A DNA stretch of 64,000 nt from Sphaeramia orbicularis (lineage: Eukaryota; Chordata; Actinopteri; Kurtiformes; Apogonidae): the NCBI RefSeq assembly GCF_902148855.1, contig NC_043978.1, forward strand, positions 33,992,996 through 34,056,995. The letters run 5' to 3'. Positions within the stretch are counted from its first letter, which is position 1; each line of letters starts with the position of its first letter. This document shows positions 35,134-50,967 of the stretch, one piece after another. Below the pieces are notes generated by a model. It ran no database searches, was not told the origin of the DNA, and saw only the letters and a list, made by a program, of their open reading frames with translations. Both the position numbers and the translations under genes were made by a program.

Positions 35134-36330
35134 CGTTGTCTTGTTTTGGACCCGTCAAGGTCCTGATGGGCCTGAACACAGCATAGAAACATTTAAATTG
35201 TTTATTTAGCTGAGCAAAACATGTGGTATGAGTAAGCTGTTTCATTTAATTAGAAACAGAAACTGAATCTTAAACTGTTCCCAGTCAAACAAGTTCATAT
35301 TTTAACTGGTTTTACAAGTGATAGTTAATACTGTAGCTAGTTTCCTACTAAGCTTGGGGCTCACCTTTGTATCCTGGTCTTATCAGAACCAGGATTCATT
35401 TCTATCTGTTGTTTCCAGGCTTGTTACGTGTCTGCACAAGGCTTCAAAGCTCAGGTCCTTGTGGCAAAGCATGATCATCTGAAACACACGGAAACAAAGA
35501 GTTAATCTTCAAGCCAGAACAGGAAGTGAGTACAAGCTTGTGCCTACTATTTTAGATGAATGGAAAAAAAAAAAGCAGAGCTGCAAACGTCCAAGATGAC
35601 AGAGCAATGACTCAAAACACTGAATCACAGTATCGTCATTCTTAATTACTACAATAACAAAAAAACCCTAAAGAGCTAATGGAAAGGCTGTTAATACTGG
35701 CATATTAATGAGCTACTTCAAAAATGTATGCATCTAATACAATGTGCTATGTACACCTTACATAAATCACTTCAGTTTTAGGCACCTACCCACTTACACA
35801 CAGACCACATGAGATGGATTATTTCCAGGGTGCAAATGAATGCTTTGCAGGAACCAAAATCTTTAAATCATAAGCAATTGCCAGTACAACACTGATACAT
35901 TCTACTGTGGTCAAACAAAGAAGGCTAATGCTGACTACAGTGACATATAGTGTGTCTTTTTTCTCATTTTTTTTAGACTGAAATACAAACACCACACACA
36001 CATACACACCCCATCCTGGTTTTACAGTCATGGAGGCGACATCCTCTGAGGATGTTATGAAACACACACAGCTATTTCCTCTCTCCTCCTTCATTACCCA
36101 TCATCTGCTGAGTATGCTCTTCAAATGTCAGCAAATGATCAACTGACCATAGAGAAAACGGGCACAAATAGCACATAAAAACAGACAAATAGAGGCAGAT
36201 ACACACACTGTACCTTGTGTAAGGCGAGCATGTCCTGGACCCCCCACCCCAGCAGCAGCATCAGCAGCAGCCACTGTGTCTTCAGCAGAACACTCATCCC
36301 AGGAGCACGAGAGGAGGAGGGAGCTGAAGC
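35134..36330 (-). other. rps6kl1: Upstream leader exons of rps6kl1 with a spliced small ORF
   Basis: Going upstream from the rps6kl1 ATG, its exon begins at 35171 (acceptor ttcag). A further exon fits 35478-35365 (acceptor tgtttcag, donor AAAG/GTGAGC), and a first exon ends at 36214 (AAG/GTACAG). An ATG at 36297 opens MSVLLKTQWLLLMLLLGWG and runs 28 codons to that donor in phase 0. It continues 31 codons in the next exon to a TGA at 35383-35385, a 59-residue product with a signal-peptide-like start. It may be an upstream ORF of rps6kl1 or a separate small gene; no family is recognised. Confidence 0.4.
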
Positions 36331-36334
36331 CAGG

Positions 36335-36362
36335 CTGCTGATTGGCTGAGCATGATGTCACT
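36335..36362 (-). promoter_or_regulatory. CRE-like and CCAAT elements upstream of rps6kl1 leader
   Basis: Read on the minus strand, TGACATCA (36360-36353, CRE-like) is followed by GCCAATCAG (CCAAT box around 36346-36338), then about 45 bases to the ATG at 36297. The order and spacing suit a promoter firing towards rps6kl1. No TATA box is seen. Confidence 0.5.
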
Positions 36363-36364
36363 TA

Positions 36365-37000
36365 AGGGTACCATTTCACTGAGGCAGTCACTTCCCCCCT
36401 CTCATCCTGACAGATGCTGGCAGATTTAAAGAGACAGTGCTGTTTTTGTGCAGACTCAGATGGCCGTTCTCTATCCCTGACTTTTACTTGCAGAGTGGAC
36501 TGTTCAGCTCTGAGTCTTAACATTTAACAAACCCCTTATGAAAATTACTCACTTTACATCATAATTTTTTAATTGTATATATTTGTATGATGTCTGCTCT
36601 GCACTATGAATGGAGGGACCCTGCACAGAATCTATCAGCTGCAGGGTGTTGTAGTTCAGTACCAGATGGAACCAGGCTCCTACCACAGCACAAAGGAGAG
36701 TTTCCACCCCCAAGGGGAGGACCAGCTTACAAAGGGGGGATGCTACGGCACACCCGGAGGAGAGGAGGAGAGGAAAGGGTCGGTGGGGGCTAAGATGTAC
36801 CAGAGACTGTAACCTGATCCAGAAAAACAGAATGGGATGGGGCCTAATGTATATGACAGGCCCATGAACACAGACACTCTTGAATGGTCAATTCTGATTT
36901 AGTACAGAAAAACAGAAAGAGAGGAGCCGTTTTCAAACATGTAAAAAGTAAAAGATCATTTGTAACAATCACAGTACTGCAGATCAGCAACACTACAAAA
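36365..37000. other. Intergenic sequence; nothing recognised
   Basis: This is plain intergenic DNA between the rps6kl1 promoter and the decayed olfactomedin copy. Two overlapping frames at 36587-36812 lack any family signature and are probably chance. Confidence 0.5.
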
Positions 37001-37009
37001 TCATTCTTT

Positions 37010-39015
37010 GTTCAACCTTGCATTGTGAGACAAATAATAGCCATTGTTGTGTATGCTGAGCTTCTAACCAGTGGGGTTATATACTGAAGGAACTACTATT
37101 CTAATAATATTTCTCCTCTCCAGTTTTGGTGTCATATGAGAAATAGATCCACTCTATTTTCGCATCTCCAGGCTGAGCTGAAAGGATTCCCTGCTGGTGG
37201 TTTGTATGCATTTGTTATTCATTTACTCTGAACGTAATTACACATAATTCCTTCTTGTCAGCTGAAATGTCTAGGTATTGTTTTGGTGAGTATATGTAGA
37301 TTAAATTCCAAACAGATTTTGTCATTTTTTGGTATAAACAGAAGAACTCAGATTTAACTGTGACATTCTGAATGGGTTATTTGTTTGGTAATATACAGTG
37401 TTACCGTGAACAATGTGATTATTACCATAATCTTCATACCCATATGGTAGACCATGGTGAGTGAAGGAGGACCTCTGAATGGGTTTATGGTAACTACAAA
37501 ATAGGTTGAATTTCCACAGAGGGGCTACTGTTTGGACCTTACATGGATTCTGGTGAACATTCAGTGGGAAAACCATGGGCTTACTGATGTTCATGAATTC
37601 TATGTGAAGGGAATAAACAAAGAGGTATTCGTTCTATCACTGTCACATGCACCTTGCTGGGTAATGATATGATTTCTAGCTGAAATCTTTACTAATATCT
37701 GGTTGGATGAATTCTAAATCCTTCTGACATTCCTCAAATTCAGTGTGGATCATATTCAGGCTACTCCAGTTCAACATAATGAGCATCATGTGAATCTGAC
37801 ACAAATAGACATTATCACCACCAACAATATTATAAATATAGCAAAGCTGTGTGCCATAAAAAAAACCTGTGTGCTATTTTTACCTCAGTATGCTGACTAT
37901 AAAGCATGGGCGAGGAGGTGTTGTCAGACTCTCTGAGCTCAGACACCACAGCCTCAGACTCTCTGAGCTCAGTCCTGAACAGCTTTCATGTATTGATCAG
38001 AACTGCTCTGTAGTGTGGCTGCTTTCACAGTAAGATCCTTCAGCTCTCCAAAGAAAACATCCAGTTTGACCCCATACTGACAATTTAAATTATACATTTT
38101 TATCAAGTCATGCTACTGTTACTACTTACAGTCACAAAAAAATTATTAGACCATCCTTGTTTTTTTCAATTTCTTGTTCATTTTAATGCCTGGTACAACT
38201 AAAGGTACATTTGTTTGGACAAGTATAATGATAACAACAAAAATAACTTGTAAGAAATTTATTTCAGAGCTGATATCTAGCTATTTTCCATGGTTTTCTT
38301 GATAATAATGTTTTCTTTTCTGTCTGTTTTAGTCACATGATGCGCACAGGAATTAGTACTTGACTGCAAAACCATTCTTTTTGATGACATTTAATTTTTC
38401 TGCGACTGTATTATCATTCCGCATATAACCACAAACAAGATGGATAATGAGCTTTGAATATCATTTTTTTCCGTCAATGAATCAATGTAAATTATACAGT
38501 TTTCAACTGCAAATAACACTAAATTGTGTCACCATTGTTATTTATTATCAGCAGCAGTCTTGAAAAATACATAGTAGTAGTTGGTAGATATTTTCATAAA
38601 AGGTACATTTTGGTCTCAAAAGATAGTAGTTATTGTGTACTGTAAGTAGTTTTGATTTATAAAGATCAGTAAACCATTCCTACTCACTGGTTTCTGGACA
38701 CATATTTTTCCTATAAGCATTATTATTCCTGTTGGAATTATTTTTTGATTACTACAAGTGGGCACTGTAAAGTGGCTTTACACCACATCTGAAAAATAAA
38801 AACTAAATGTGTCAAAAGAAGATGGTAATCTTTTTTGCAATTACTTTATTCATCTGAACCTTGACGTTCAACCTCAGATCTGTGCTAACTTGCTGCATAT
38901 GTTGCACTTGGTCAACAGGGAAGCTGCTGTCAAGCGGGAACATGCTTCAGATACACTCCAGACCTCCACCAGATGCAGTCACATCACCTGAATCCCAGTC
39001 CTCCACTGGCTGAAA
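37010..39015 (-). pseudogene. Decayed olfactomedin (olfm4-like) gene copy
   Basis: Segments align in order with the intact gene at 40.66-42.37 kb. 37010-37600 corresponds to its olfactomedin-domain exon (the terminal 'gccattgttgt' segment and ISKPMVFPLN, HGNTVYYQ-like stretches). 37683-37800 matches exon 4 (tatctggttggatgaattct), 37885-38060 exon 3 (cctcagtat...gactctctgagctcag), and 38858-39012 exon 2 (acttgctgcatatg...gtcctccactggctgaaag). The middle of the olfactomedin domain is missing, frames are interrupted in several places and no signal-peptide exon was found. A Tc1-like fragment lies between the exon-3-like and exon-2-like parts. It is a dead tandem duplicate, probably of the adjacent gene. 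Confidence 0.88.
38129..38330 (+). mobile_element. Tc1/mariner-like element fragment (5' end)
   Basis: The sequence after TA begins CAGTCACAAAAAAATTATTA followed by gaccatcc, and continues with 'gcctggtacaactaaaggtac' in two parts (gcctggtacaac, taaaggtac) and 'tttccatggttttcttga'. I recall this as the left end of a widespread teleost Tc1/mariner-type non-autonomous element. No matching right inverted repeat is visible nearby, so the copy is truncated. It sits inside the decayed olfactomedin gene. Confidence 0.6.
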
Positions 39016-40537
39016 GAAAAGTCATTTGTTTTATTCAGACTAAACAGAACTTAATTTAATGAGTGAAATCAAGAAAACTTGCACCCTAAGCCAGTGGAGG
39101 ACTGAAAATGGGAAGGAGGAGCAGTAGAGTCAAAGGCACTGTGACTTTGCCAGTAATCTGATTCCTGTGTTGCTGGGTTTCTGGTGTGTACCACATCTTA
39201 TCAGCTTAAGGCACATGACATAATTTCGCAGTCTTAAAAGTTTTATGGACATCCCTGAGATTAATGCAGATGTGCTCATTGTGAAGTTTGTCAAAAGTCC
39301 TGTGTGTCCACTACATCCTGTTAAGTTATTACTGTCCACGGTTTTTTAGACATTATCTGCAGGTAAACGTGTTAAATCTTACAAACTTGAATAAGATTAA
39401 GTGGGAAACAAATGACAAAACTGCTGATTAGATTATGTTTTCAGTGCATAAAATACAGTACAAATAGATTTAAAAATTGCTCCTTAGAAAGAACCTGTAA
39501 AGTGAAAGTTTTGTAATGTGCAGAAAGTGTTTTGAAGTAGATCTGGTAACTCTGAGACAAATATTCTTTTTGGGTAAAACCCACTAATTTTCAGAACTTC
39601 ACATTTTGACCCAAGACTGTGTCTTAGAAAATAAAGCACACAAGCATTTTTTACGTAATTTTTTTTATTAGTGATTTAAACTTGGTAAAGTTTCTCTTAA
39701 ATTCTGGAGGCATTTTACTTGTAGATCAGTGGCACCAAGGGTAGAAAACAAAAGTGTTATTTCATTTTGCACAATTCAAGAAGTAGTGAGAATATTACAT
39801 ATTGGTGCAGTTTTAAGCAACCTACATGAAACAAGCATTAACACTTTTCTGACTGAATTAAGCAATACATATATTTTTATTTTTAATGCAATAATATATG
39901 TGATGATGTTTACGTGCAGGAAAGCAGTGCTTCAGAGGTTTCAGTCATTGCTTTTCATTTTATGATGCTGAATGGCAGAATGTGGATATTTTAAGTAGAC
40001 AAAGTCTGGACAGTTTGAGTACAAACAGCAGAGCTATTTGTCAGGTATTTATATATTTCTAAATATACTGAACACAGTTCAACTCCAGGGTAAAAGCCAA
40101 AACTTTCCACCACCTGTACTAGAATCATGATTTAAATTAATCTTCCAGTCAGGTTTTATCTTAATTAGCATGAGCCGTATTGCTAATTGGTCCCATATGA
40201 TAATCTCTTGTGTAAAAACCTGGGCAAAAACCTGGTTTAGAGAACTCTGTGGATCCATTATTTAAATAGATTTATAATCCTGTTAACTCTATCTTATGAC
40301 ATCATTTGAGTTTCTGCATTTATTTATTCATATGCAGTTGTTAATTATATTTTTTTTCTTTTGCAGCTTATTGATGTTACCATGGAAAAACATACCTGGG
40401 TTTATTGTCTTTATTTATTCTTTTATTTTTTTGCTGTTACTATTTTATCTGTATATTTGCAATTGTATTATTTATATGTACCATATCCATGTAAATTTAA
40501 AAAATCATACAACATAGTTTAGATGCTTCAGTTTGAT
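39016..40537. other. Intergenic sequence; nothing recognised
   Basis: AT-rich DNA between the decayed and the first intact olfactomedin gene. Short open frames such as 39729-39965 and 40296-40517 are low-complexity and hydrophobic by composition, without splice or family support. Confidence 0.5.
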
Positions 40538-40543
40538 TTTATT
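40538..40543 (-). terminator. Poly(A) signal of olfm4-like gene 1
   Basis: TTTATT on the plus strand reads AATAAA downstream of the olfactomedin gene's stop codon, about 117 bases beyond it. Confidence 0.6.
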
Positions 40544-40659
40544 CAGGAAAAGACAGCAAAATGTTTTTGCCATACAGCACATAGCTTTATAGAAAGAGGA
40601 GTAAATACAGAGCTGTAGTATCAATTACAATACGTTATATCAGATTTCAAGGGGAGGAA

Positions 40660-42368
40660 TCATCCCCTGTTAAACCTCACATTGTAGGACACATAGTAGC
40701 CATTGTTGTACATGTAAAGCTTCTGATCCATGGGGTTGTAGTCCAGATTGGTGTATCGCTCCTGGAACTTTGGGAAAGTGATGCTGAGCTGTTTCTCCTC
40801 CCCAGTTTTGGTGTCAAAGGCATAGAAGATCTCCTCTGTATTCAGATCCACTGGCCTGGTGGCATACATGATCCCACAGGCCATGAAAGCATTTCCAACC
40901 AGCTGCTTGTACACACCTGTGTTCCACTTATCCTCAATGCCGAAAGATTTCTCATCTACTTTAGCGATGATCATTTTACCCCTGCTCTCATCTGAGGCAT
41001 ACAATACCCACAACCCATTCTCATCAGCTGCAAAATCAAGGTTTTGATTGGGTGAATAACTGTATGAGAAGCTTCCACTAGCATCTGAAACTGCTCTAAA
41101 GTCATATCTGGAACTGGTCAGGTTCAGTTTGCACATACCCACATCATGCTGGTAGTAAATGCTGTTACCGTGAACAATGTAATTGTTACCAGTACCGACA
41201 TATGCACTTGGTATGTGATGGCGTTTGAATTCTGACCTAAGAATCAGTTTATCATAGTTAGAGTACAAGTAGAAGTCATAAACATGGGCACCAGAGTATC
41301 CACCATAGTAGTACATTGATTCATAGCCTCGAATAGGTTTGGAGTCTTTGCCCCAGCCCCCGTATTGGTAACCTGAATTCAAATGAGCGTTCAACTGGAC
41401 AACCATGGGCTTGCTGATTTTCAGGATTCCTGTGTGATTGCAATTGCCTGAAATAATAATAATAATTCATGTCAGTTTCATATTTTTTTATGTTACATAC
41501 ACTAGCCTCGAAGTAGTTGCCTTACCAATATCTGGTTGGATGAACTCTTGATCCTCCTGGCAGTCCTTCAGCTTCTTCTGCAGTTTAGCAAACTCAATGC
41601 GGATCACATCCAGGTTGCTCTTGTCATAAGTCTCCAGTTGATTCACAATAAGCGTCATGTTACGGATCTAGGAGTAAAAATATATCATAAATAATCAGCT
41701 AAAGGAATGTTGTTTGCCATTGGGAAATACAGTTTTAAAGGTAAGTTTAAAGTTTCTCTCACCTCAGTATATAGGCTGTCGAATATGGGTGATGAGGAGT
41801 TAAGAGACTCTCTGAGCTGAGTTACCAGAGCCTCAAACTCTCTGAGCTCGATTCTAAGCAGCTCAAAGTCCAGTTTGATGTATTTGTCAGGACTGGTTTC
41901 CAGCATGGCCACTCTCACATTCAGATCTGACAGTTCTTTCAAATATACGTTCAGCTTAGCCTCATAGCTCACCATCTAAATGAAAGCATGGATCAGCATG
42001 AGTATGAATGCTTGCAAATGGTTTGGTCAGATTTACTTTTCCTGTTCTGTCTTGTACCTTGTTCATTTGGATTTTCACTTCTAAGATCATATCCTTGCTG
42101 ACTTGCTGCATGTGCTCAACCCGGTCGGCTGGGAAGGAGGTGTCAGGTAGAAACACATGACAAAGGCACTGACCGGACTCACCTACTGACGTGGTCACAT
42201 TACCAGAGTCCCAGTCCTCCAGTGGCTGAAAAAGGATAATACATTTAAAACAAATCAGCAATACAGTGAAACATAAGAAATGGCCGTCTGGATGTTTTAG
42301 TAAGAGCTACTTACAATCCATGCCAAAGCAGGACTGATGATGAAGAGGCACAACACAACTGCCAGCAT
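40660..42368 (-). CDS. Secreted olfactomedin-domain glycoprotein, olfm4-like (copy 1)
   Basis: Five exons: 42368-42315, 42225-42058, 41975-41763, 41667-41526 and 41447-40660, total 1365 bases, 454 residues. Exon 1 is exactly the signal peptide (MLAVVLCLFIISPALAW). Exon 2 carries GQCLCHVFLPDTSFP, a Cys motif typical of the olfactomedin-4 N terminus. Exons 3-4 are heptad-rich and probably form the oligomerising coiled coil. Exon 5 is the olfactomedin beta-propeller, opening CNHTGILKISKPMVVQLN and containing DFAADENGLWVLYAS and LDYNPMDQKLYMYNNGYYV, the conserved calcium-site and closing blades. It is expected to be secreted and to act in mucosal or innate contexts as for OLFM4, but orthology within the family is unsettled. 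A TATA-like CTTTAAAAAC lies about 50 bases upstream. It is tandem with copy 2. Confidence 0.9.
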
Positions 42369-42417
42369 CGTGTCTAAGTTCAACTCTCAAGTGTCTACTT
42401 TGCTGTCTGGTCAGTGG

Positions 42418-42427
42418 GTTTTTAAAG
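42418..42427 (-). promoter_or_regulatory. TATA-like element of olfm4-like gene 1
   Basis: CTTTAAAAAC on the minus strand lies 50-59 bases before the ATG, a position similar to the clear TATAAAAA of the neighbouring copy. Confidence 0.45.
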
Positions 42428-42429
42428 AC

Positions 42430-44359
42430 AACCGCTATCATGTCATCTGTTGTCTTCCCATAGTTATGATTTCATCCCTCTGGATTTGTAAACCTTTCAG
42501 ATGCTCTTTCACCAAAGATTTACAACAGGCTTCAAGTTCATATTTACTCAAAGTAAACTCTAACGTCAGGTTTGATCTAATCATGGGGCGTAAATGACAA
42601 CTCGACCATCTGGAACTTTCTCATCAGATCTGGGACAATACATAGTTTACACATCAACTTGCCACTTGAACTTTCTCGATGAAGATATTCTCAGCACTTT
42701 ACCCTATACTATGATCTCCACTTCAGCCACATTTTCCCCTTTCCTTCAGAAAGACATCCCTGAGTACTTGAGCGCCTCGTTCCTTGGTGATGGCAATATG
42801 TGTGTCTGTTTGCTGAGTCAAACAGTAAGACATAACACAGGATATAATTCACAAATTCACACTGAACATGCATGTTTATAACCTTGTACTACCTTTTAGG
42901 GTGACAATTCAGCATCTGTTGTTAGCCATTAGACTAACTGTGGTACATTTACAGCAATGTGAATGTAATGTACAAAGTCCCTGTTAAAAAAAATATTAAA
43001 AAAATAAATAAATAAATAAAATAGAACACAGGAACTTAACATTTAACACCAAGTGAATTTAAGTTAAACTATGAGATACATTGTGGTATGAAGGCATCCA
43101 CCCATTACTGTTGGCTTTTGACTAAAATCATTTATTTCTTATTGCTTCATAATTGATATGAATTCCATAATCTTGTGTGCATAACTCAAGTACTTCTTTT
43201 GAACAATATGTTTTATGAAGCAGAAGTATAATCTGTCCAAACTGTAAAACTTTGTACTAAAATGCTGACTCAGACACCAGAAAAACACCCTGTGCGTAAT
43301 TCAGAAATTTCCTTGATTTGGGCAACAACCCTGAAAAAAGTTCTGTAGTTGCACAAATGAAGTTTGGCAGTTTCAACAATGATAAACAACAAATAAAAGA
43401 AATGGAATCTCTTATATGAAAAGCAAGCATAAAAGGTTTCATTTTCATATAAATGGCACATGAGTTTTATTGCTAGACAAAGATTAGTGAGGGAACTCTG
43501 TCTGCAGATACTATAAGAGGAACACGTTTGGTGTTTATATGAATCTAATTGCAAAAATATAATAAAGATGAATGAAAGACCAACTGTGGTGCTTCAGGAC
43601 TGATTAGTGGCTGATTTGATGAATGATTTACAAAAGCTAATGCCTACTTCTACTGTGTACTGTTTGCGGTTTTTGGAGTTTTAAGAATGCAGAGAAAATT
43701 CATGTTGCATCCCACACAATGCAAATATTATATATTGTATTAACTTTTGTGTCCCTAACCATAGCACTGCCCCCTTCCACTTGCAATCTTAAGCCTTAGA
43801 CAATAAATAAATAAATACATTTCTTGACTAAATGTGGGTTGTAAAAGATGACTATATAAGTACTGTGAACTGAGATGTATTTTCTTTCCATTGTACATGT
43901 GATTTTTTTTTTCTCAAATGGGTGGGTTAAAAAACAGGGAAACAGAATTGCCACGTAAGGTGTTGCAATGCATCACATTTGGAGTCAGCACTGGGTCTGC
44001 AGACTGAAAATTAATCTGCAGTTAGCCTTATCAGAAAAATAGGCACTGCTTTTGTTTCACACCATTATGGATTTTAAAACAGCTGCCTCTGGAAATGTGG
44101 CTTTTGTTGACCTTAACTCAAGTGAGGTCAATGTCTACTTCCTTGTTGGAGTGCAATACAATAGTGCTATGAAACTGACATCACTGGTATATGTGGTCAT
44201 AGGGACAACAGATGTGGTGAAATAGTGGAATCAATGGGGAATGCATATTGAGAACTGAATACATATTTTTGTTCTATTCTGATTTGTAAAAAATTAGTAG
44301 CAATAGACAAAGCATAAGCACAAAACACAACAGAGACACACTTTTAATGCTTATGATTA
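42430..44359. other. Intergenic sequence between the two intact olfactomedin genes
   Basis: Mostly AT-rich DNA with no exon-like frame. There is an AAAT/AAATA-type low-complexity patch near 42985-43020 and another ATAAATAA run near 43804. I see no further olfactomedin remnants. Confidence 0.5.
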
Positions 44360-44365
44360 TTTATT
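44360..44365 (-). terminator. Poly(A) signal of olfm4-like gene 2
   Basis: Plus-strand TTTATT reads AATAAA about 110 bases after the stop codon of the second olfactomedin gene. Confidence 0.6.
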
Positions 44366-44472
44366 GGCAAATAAAGCAGAAGGATAAATGATGCAACTAC
44401 ATGAACTACAAGCAAAACTGATTGTTTTATTCACCAGATATAAGTATTATTCAGTGGATCACTGTCACTGAT

Positions 44473-46229
44473 CTAACTCACGAGGACTGCTGGCTCATCA
44501 GTGGCTTTAACTGTGTGGTTAAACCACAGGTGGTAGTTAACATAGTAGCCATCATTGTACATGTAGAGCTTCTGGTCAGTGGGGTTGTAGTCAAGGTTGG
44601 AGTACTTATCCTGAAACCTTTCGAAGAGGACACTGATGTAGCTCTCTTGTTTGGTCGTGGTGTCATACTTGTAAAATATTTCTTCATTTTGGATATCAAC
44701 AGTTCTAACTGCATAGAGGACACCACACACCATGAAGGCATTGCTCACACCTGGTTTATAGATGCTAGTCTGCCATTCTTCCTCCACTCCAAAAGAAGGC
44801 TCATTTATTTTTGCAATGACCATACGGCCACCTGACTCCTCTGTTGCATACGTCACCCACAGGCCTGTTTCATCAGCGGCAAAGTCAAAGTTCTGGTATG
44901 CAGAGGTACTGTAGGAGAAGCCACTGCTAGACTTGGCAATCACCCTGGACTCATACTTCATTGTGGTGAAATTCAGTTTGACTAAACCAAATGGATTGTT
45001 GATCTGATAATACAGACAATTTTCACGAATGATGAAATTGTTTCCTGTACCATACCAGTTGCCGGGTAAGGTATGATGCTGGAATGGGTTTCTTAAAATG
45101 AGGTTTTTATAGTTAGAGTAGAACCTAATGTCAACAATGGAAGCGCTGCTGTATCCAGAGTACCAGTACATGGACTCTCTGTCTGGAAGAGGTTTTGAGT
45201 CTTTCCCCCAGCCTCCATATTTGTAGCCAGTGTTTAGTTGAGCATTCAGCTGGCTCACAATGGGCTTGCTGACCTTTATAATGCCAGTATGTGCGCAAGA
45301 ACCTGTGAAATTAATGAAATTAGTCAAATCCAAAGATGGCATGGAACAAACATATAGTATAATGGCATTAGTAAACTTACCAATGTTGGGGTTGAAGAGC
45401 TCCTGGTGGCGTTTCTCACACTCCTCAAGCTGCAGCTGCACCTTGATGTATTCCCGGCGTTTCACCAATACCAGGTTCTTGTCGTAAGTCTTCTCCAGTT
45501 TGTCCAGGGTGCTCACCATGACTGTGATCTGAGATTAAATGCATTTTTTTATCAGAGGATCAGCATTATATTTTAATGTTGTGGCTGACATTGTGTCTGC
45601 AGACTTACCTGCACACGTAGAGACTCAAAGACAGTGGTGGAGCCTTGGATGGAAATCTGCAGCTCTTTAATCAATGCCTCCACTTGTTTAATCTCTACTT
45701 TAACATCATCTATGTCTGCATCATTGTACGCATCAGGATTCTTCTCCATTTTTTCAATTTCCGCTGTTAACTTTACAATCTTCTCTGCATACGATGTCAG
45801 CTTGATCTCATATTCCTCGATCTGAAATAGAAAAATTAGTCTTTATTTTATCTTAAATTGCTCAAATTCTATTACATTTGCTTGCAGTATCTTTGCCTAC
45901 CTTGCCCATCTCCAGTTCCAATCTGTGGGAGATCTCCACCGCTGTCTCCTCCACCATTACCAGGTCTTTTATGGGAAAAGTAGAACTGGGCAGGAAAGCA
46001 TTGCAGGTACAACTGTCCTTGCTTCCACCTCCGGTCTCATTCCTCACAGCCCCATCACTCCACAGGCCTACACCCTAAGAGGTGATCACATGAGAAGGGA
46101 TCAGCTTACATCAAATGTGCAGAGAGCCTCAAAGAATAAAGATGAATGAGTGGATGTAAGTCATCTCATACTCACCCCCCAGGCCACTGCGGAGCTCAGC
46201 AGTGCTAAGAAGTACAGAGTGCTGATCAT
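44473..46229 (-). CDS. Secreted olfactomedin-domain glycoprotein, olfm4-like (copy 2)
   Basis: Five exons: 46229-46176, 46074-45901, 45821-45609, 45528-45381, and 45302-44473, total 1419 bases, 472 residues. The exon plan copies its neighbour: an 18-codon signal-peptide exon (MISTLYFLALLSSAVAW), a Cys-motif exon (DSCTCNAFLPSSTFP), a 213-base coiled-coil exon of identical length, a basic helical exon and an olfactomedin domain exon. The last has CAHTGIIKVSKPIVSQLN, YGGWGKDSKPL, DFAADETGLWVTYAT and LDYNPTDQKLYMYNDGYYV. The family forms secreted oligomers through N-terminal cysteines and coiled coil. TATAAAAA lies 52-59 bases upstream of the ATG, so expression is probably from a focused tissue-specific promoter. 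Divergence from copy 1 is considerable, so the duplication is not recent. Confidence 0.9.
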
Positions 46230-46280
46230 TCTGCTGCTACTAGTGAGATTATGACTGAGATACTCGGATGATTTTCATGG

Positions 46281-46288
46281 TTTTTATA
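46281..46288 (-). promoter_or_regulatory. TATA box of olfm4-like gene 2
   Basis: TATAAAAA on the minus strand, 52-59 bases before the start codon, would place transcription start about 25 bases upstream of the ATG. Confidence 0.65.
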
Positions 46289-46299
46289 GCTTCTGTCGA

Positions 46300-46682
46300 G
46301 GATGCAGCACCTGTTCATCTTCACAGAATTGTTTTTCAACGCATATGTCGGGAAAACTTGATAGTACCTTGAGCAAACAGTTATTAAATGTGGGTGTTTG
46401 GTGGATAACAGTCCATTAATCTTTGGGTGTGCATCAGAATGTGAATAACGACTAATGGTTAGGTCTAACATCTGACTGAATTCTCAAGTATTGTGTAACA
46501 TATTCTTTCCATAGAAGGGCCATGTTAATCAGTGGTAATAAACTTAATAAAACACCAATAGAGGGAGGTTAACACTTAAATGGATGAATTTCTGAACATA
46601 TAATACATCTTTTATGTCATTGCTGGTTATTACAAACAGGGTATACAAAATGTAACACAACGAAAGACTTTTCTCTTTCTCT
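46300..46682. other. Short intergenic region and lrrc74a 3' flank
   Basis: It separates the olfactomedin copy 2 promoter from the lrrc74a stop codon. No feature is recognised; the lrrc74a poly(A) signal was not placed with confidence. Confidence 0.4.

Positions 46683-50967
<4,285 letters not shown>

Noticed and set aside
36214-36297. First exon of a placental growth factor (pgf) gene, expected beside rps6kl1 from human synteny
   Set aside because: The hydrophobic leader is superficially similar, but the next exon ends in a stop and has no cystine-knot VEGF motif.
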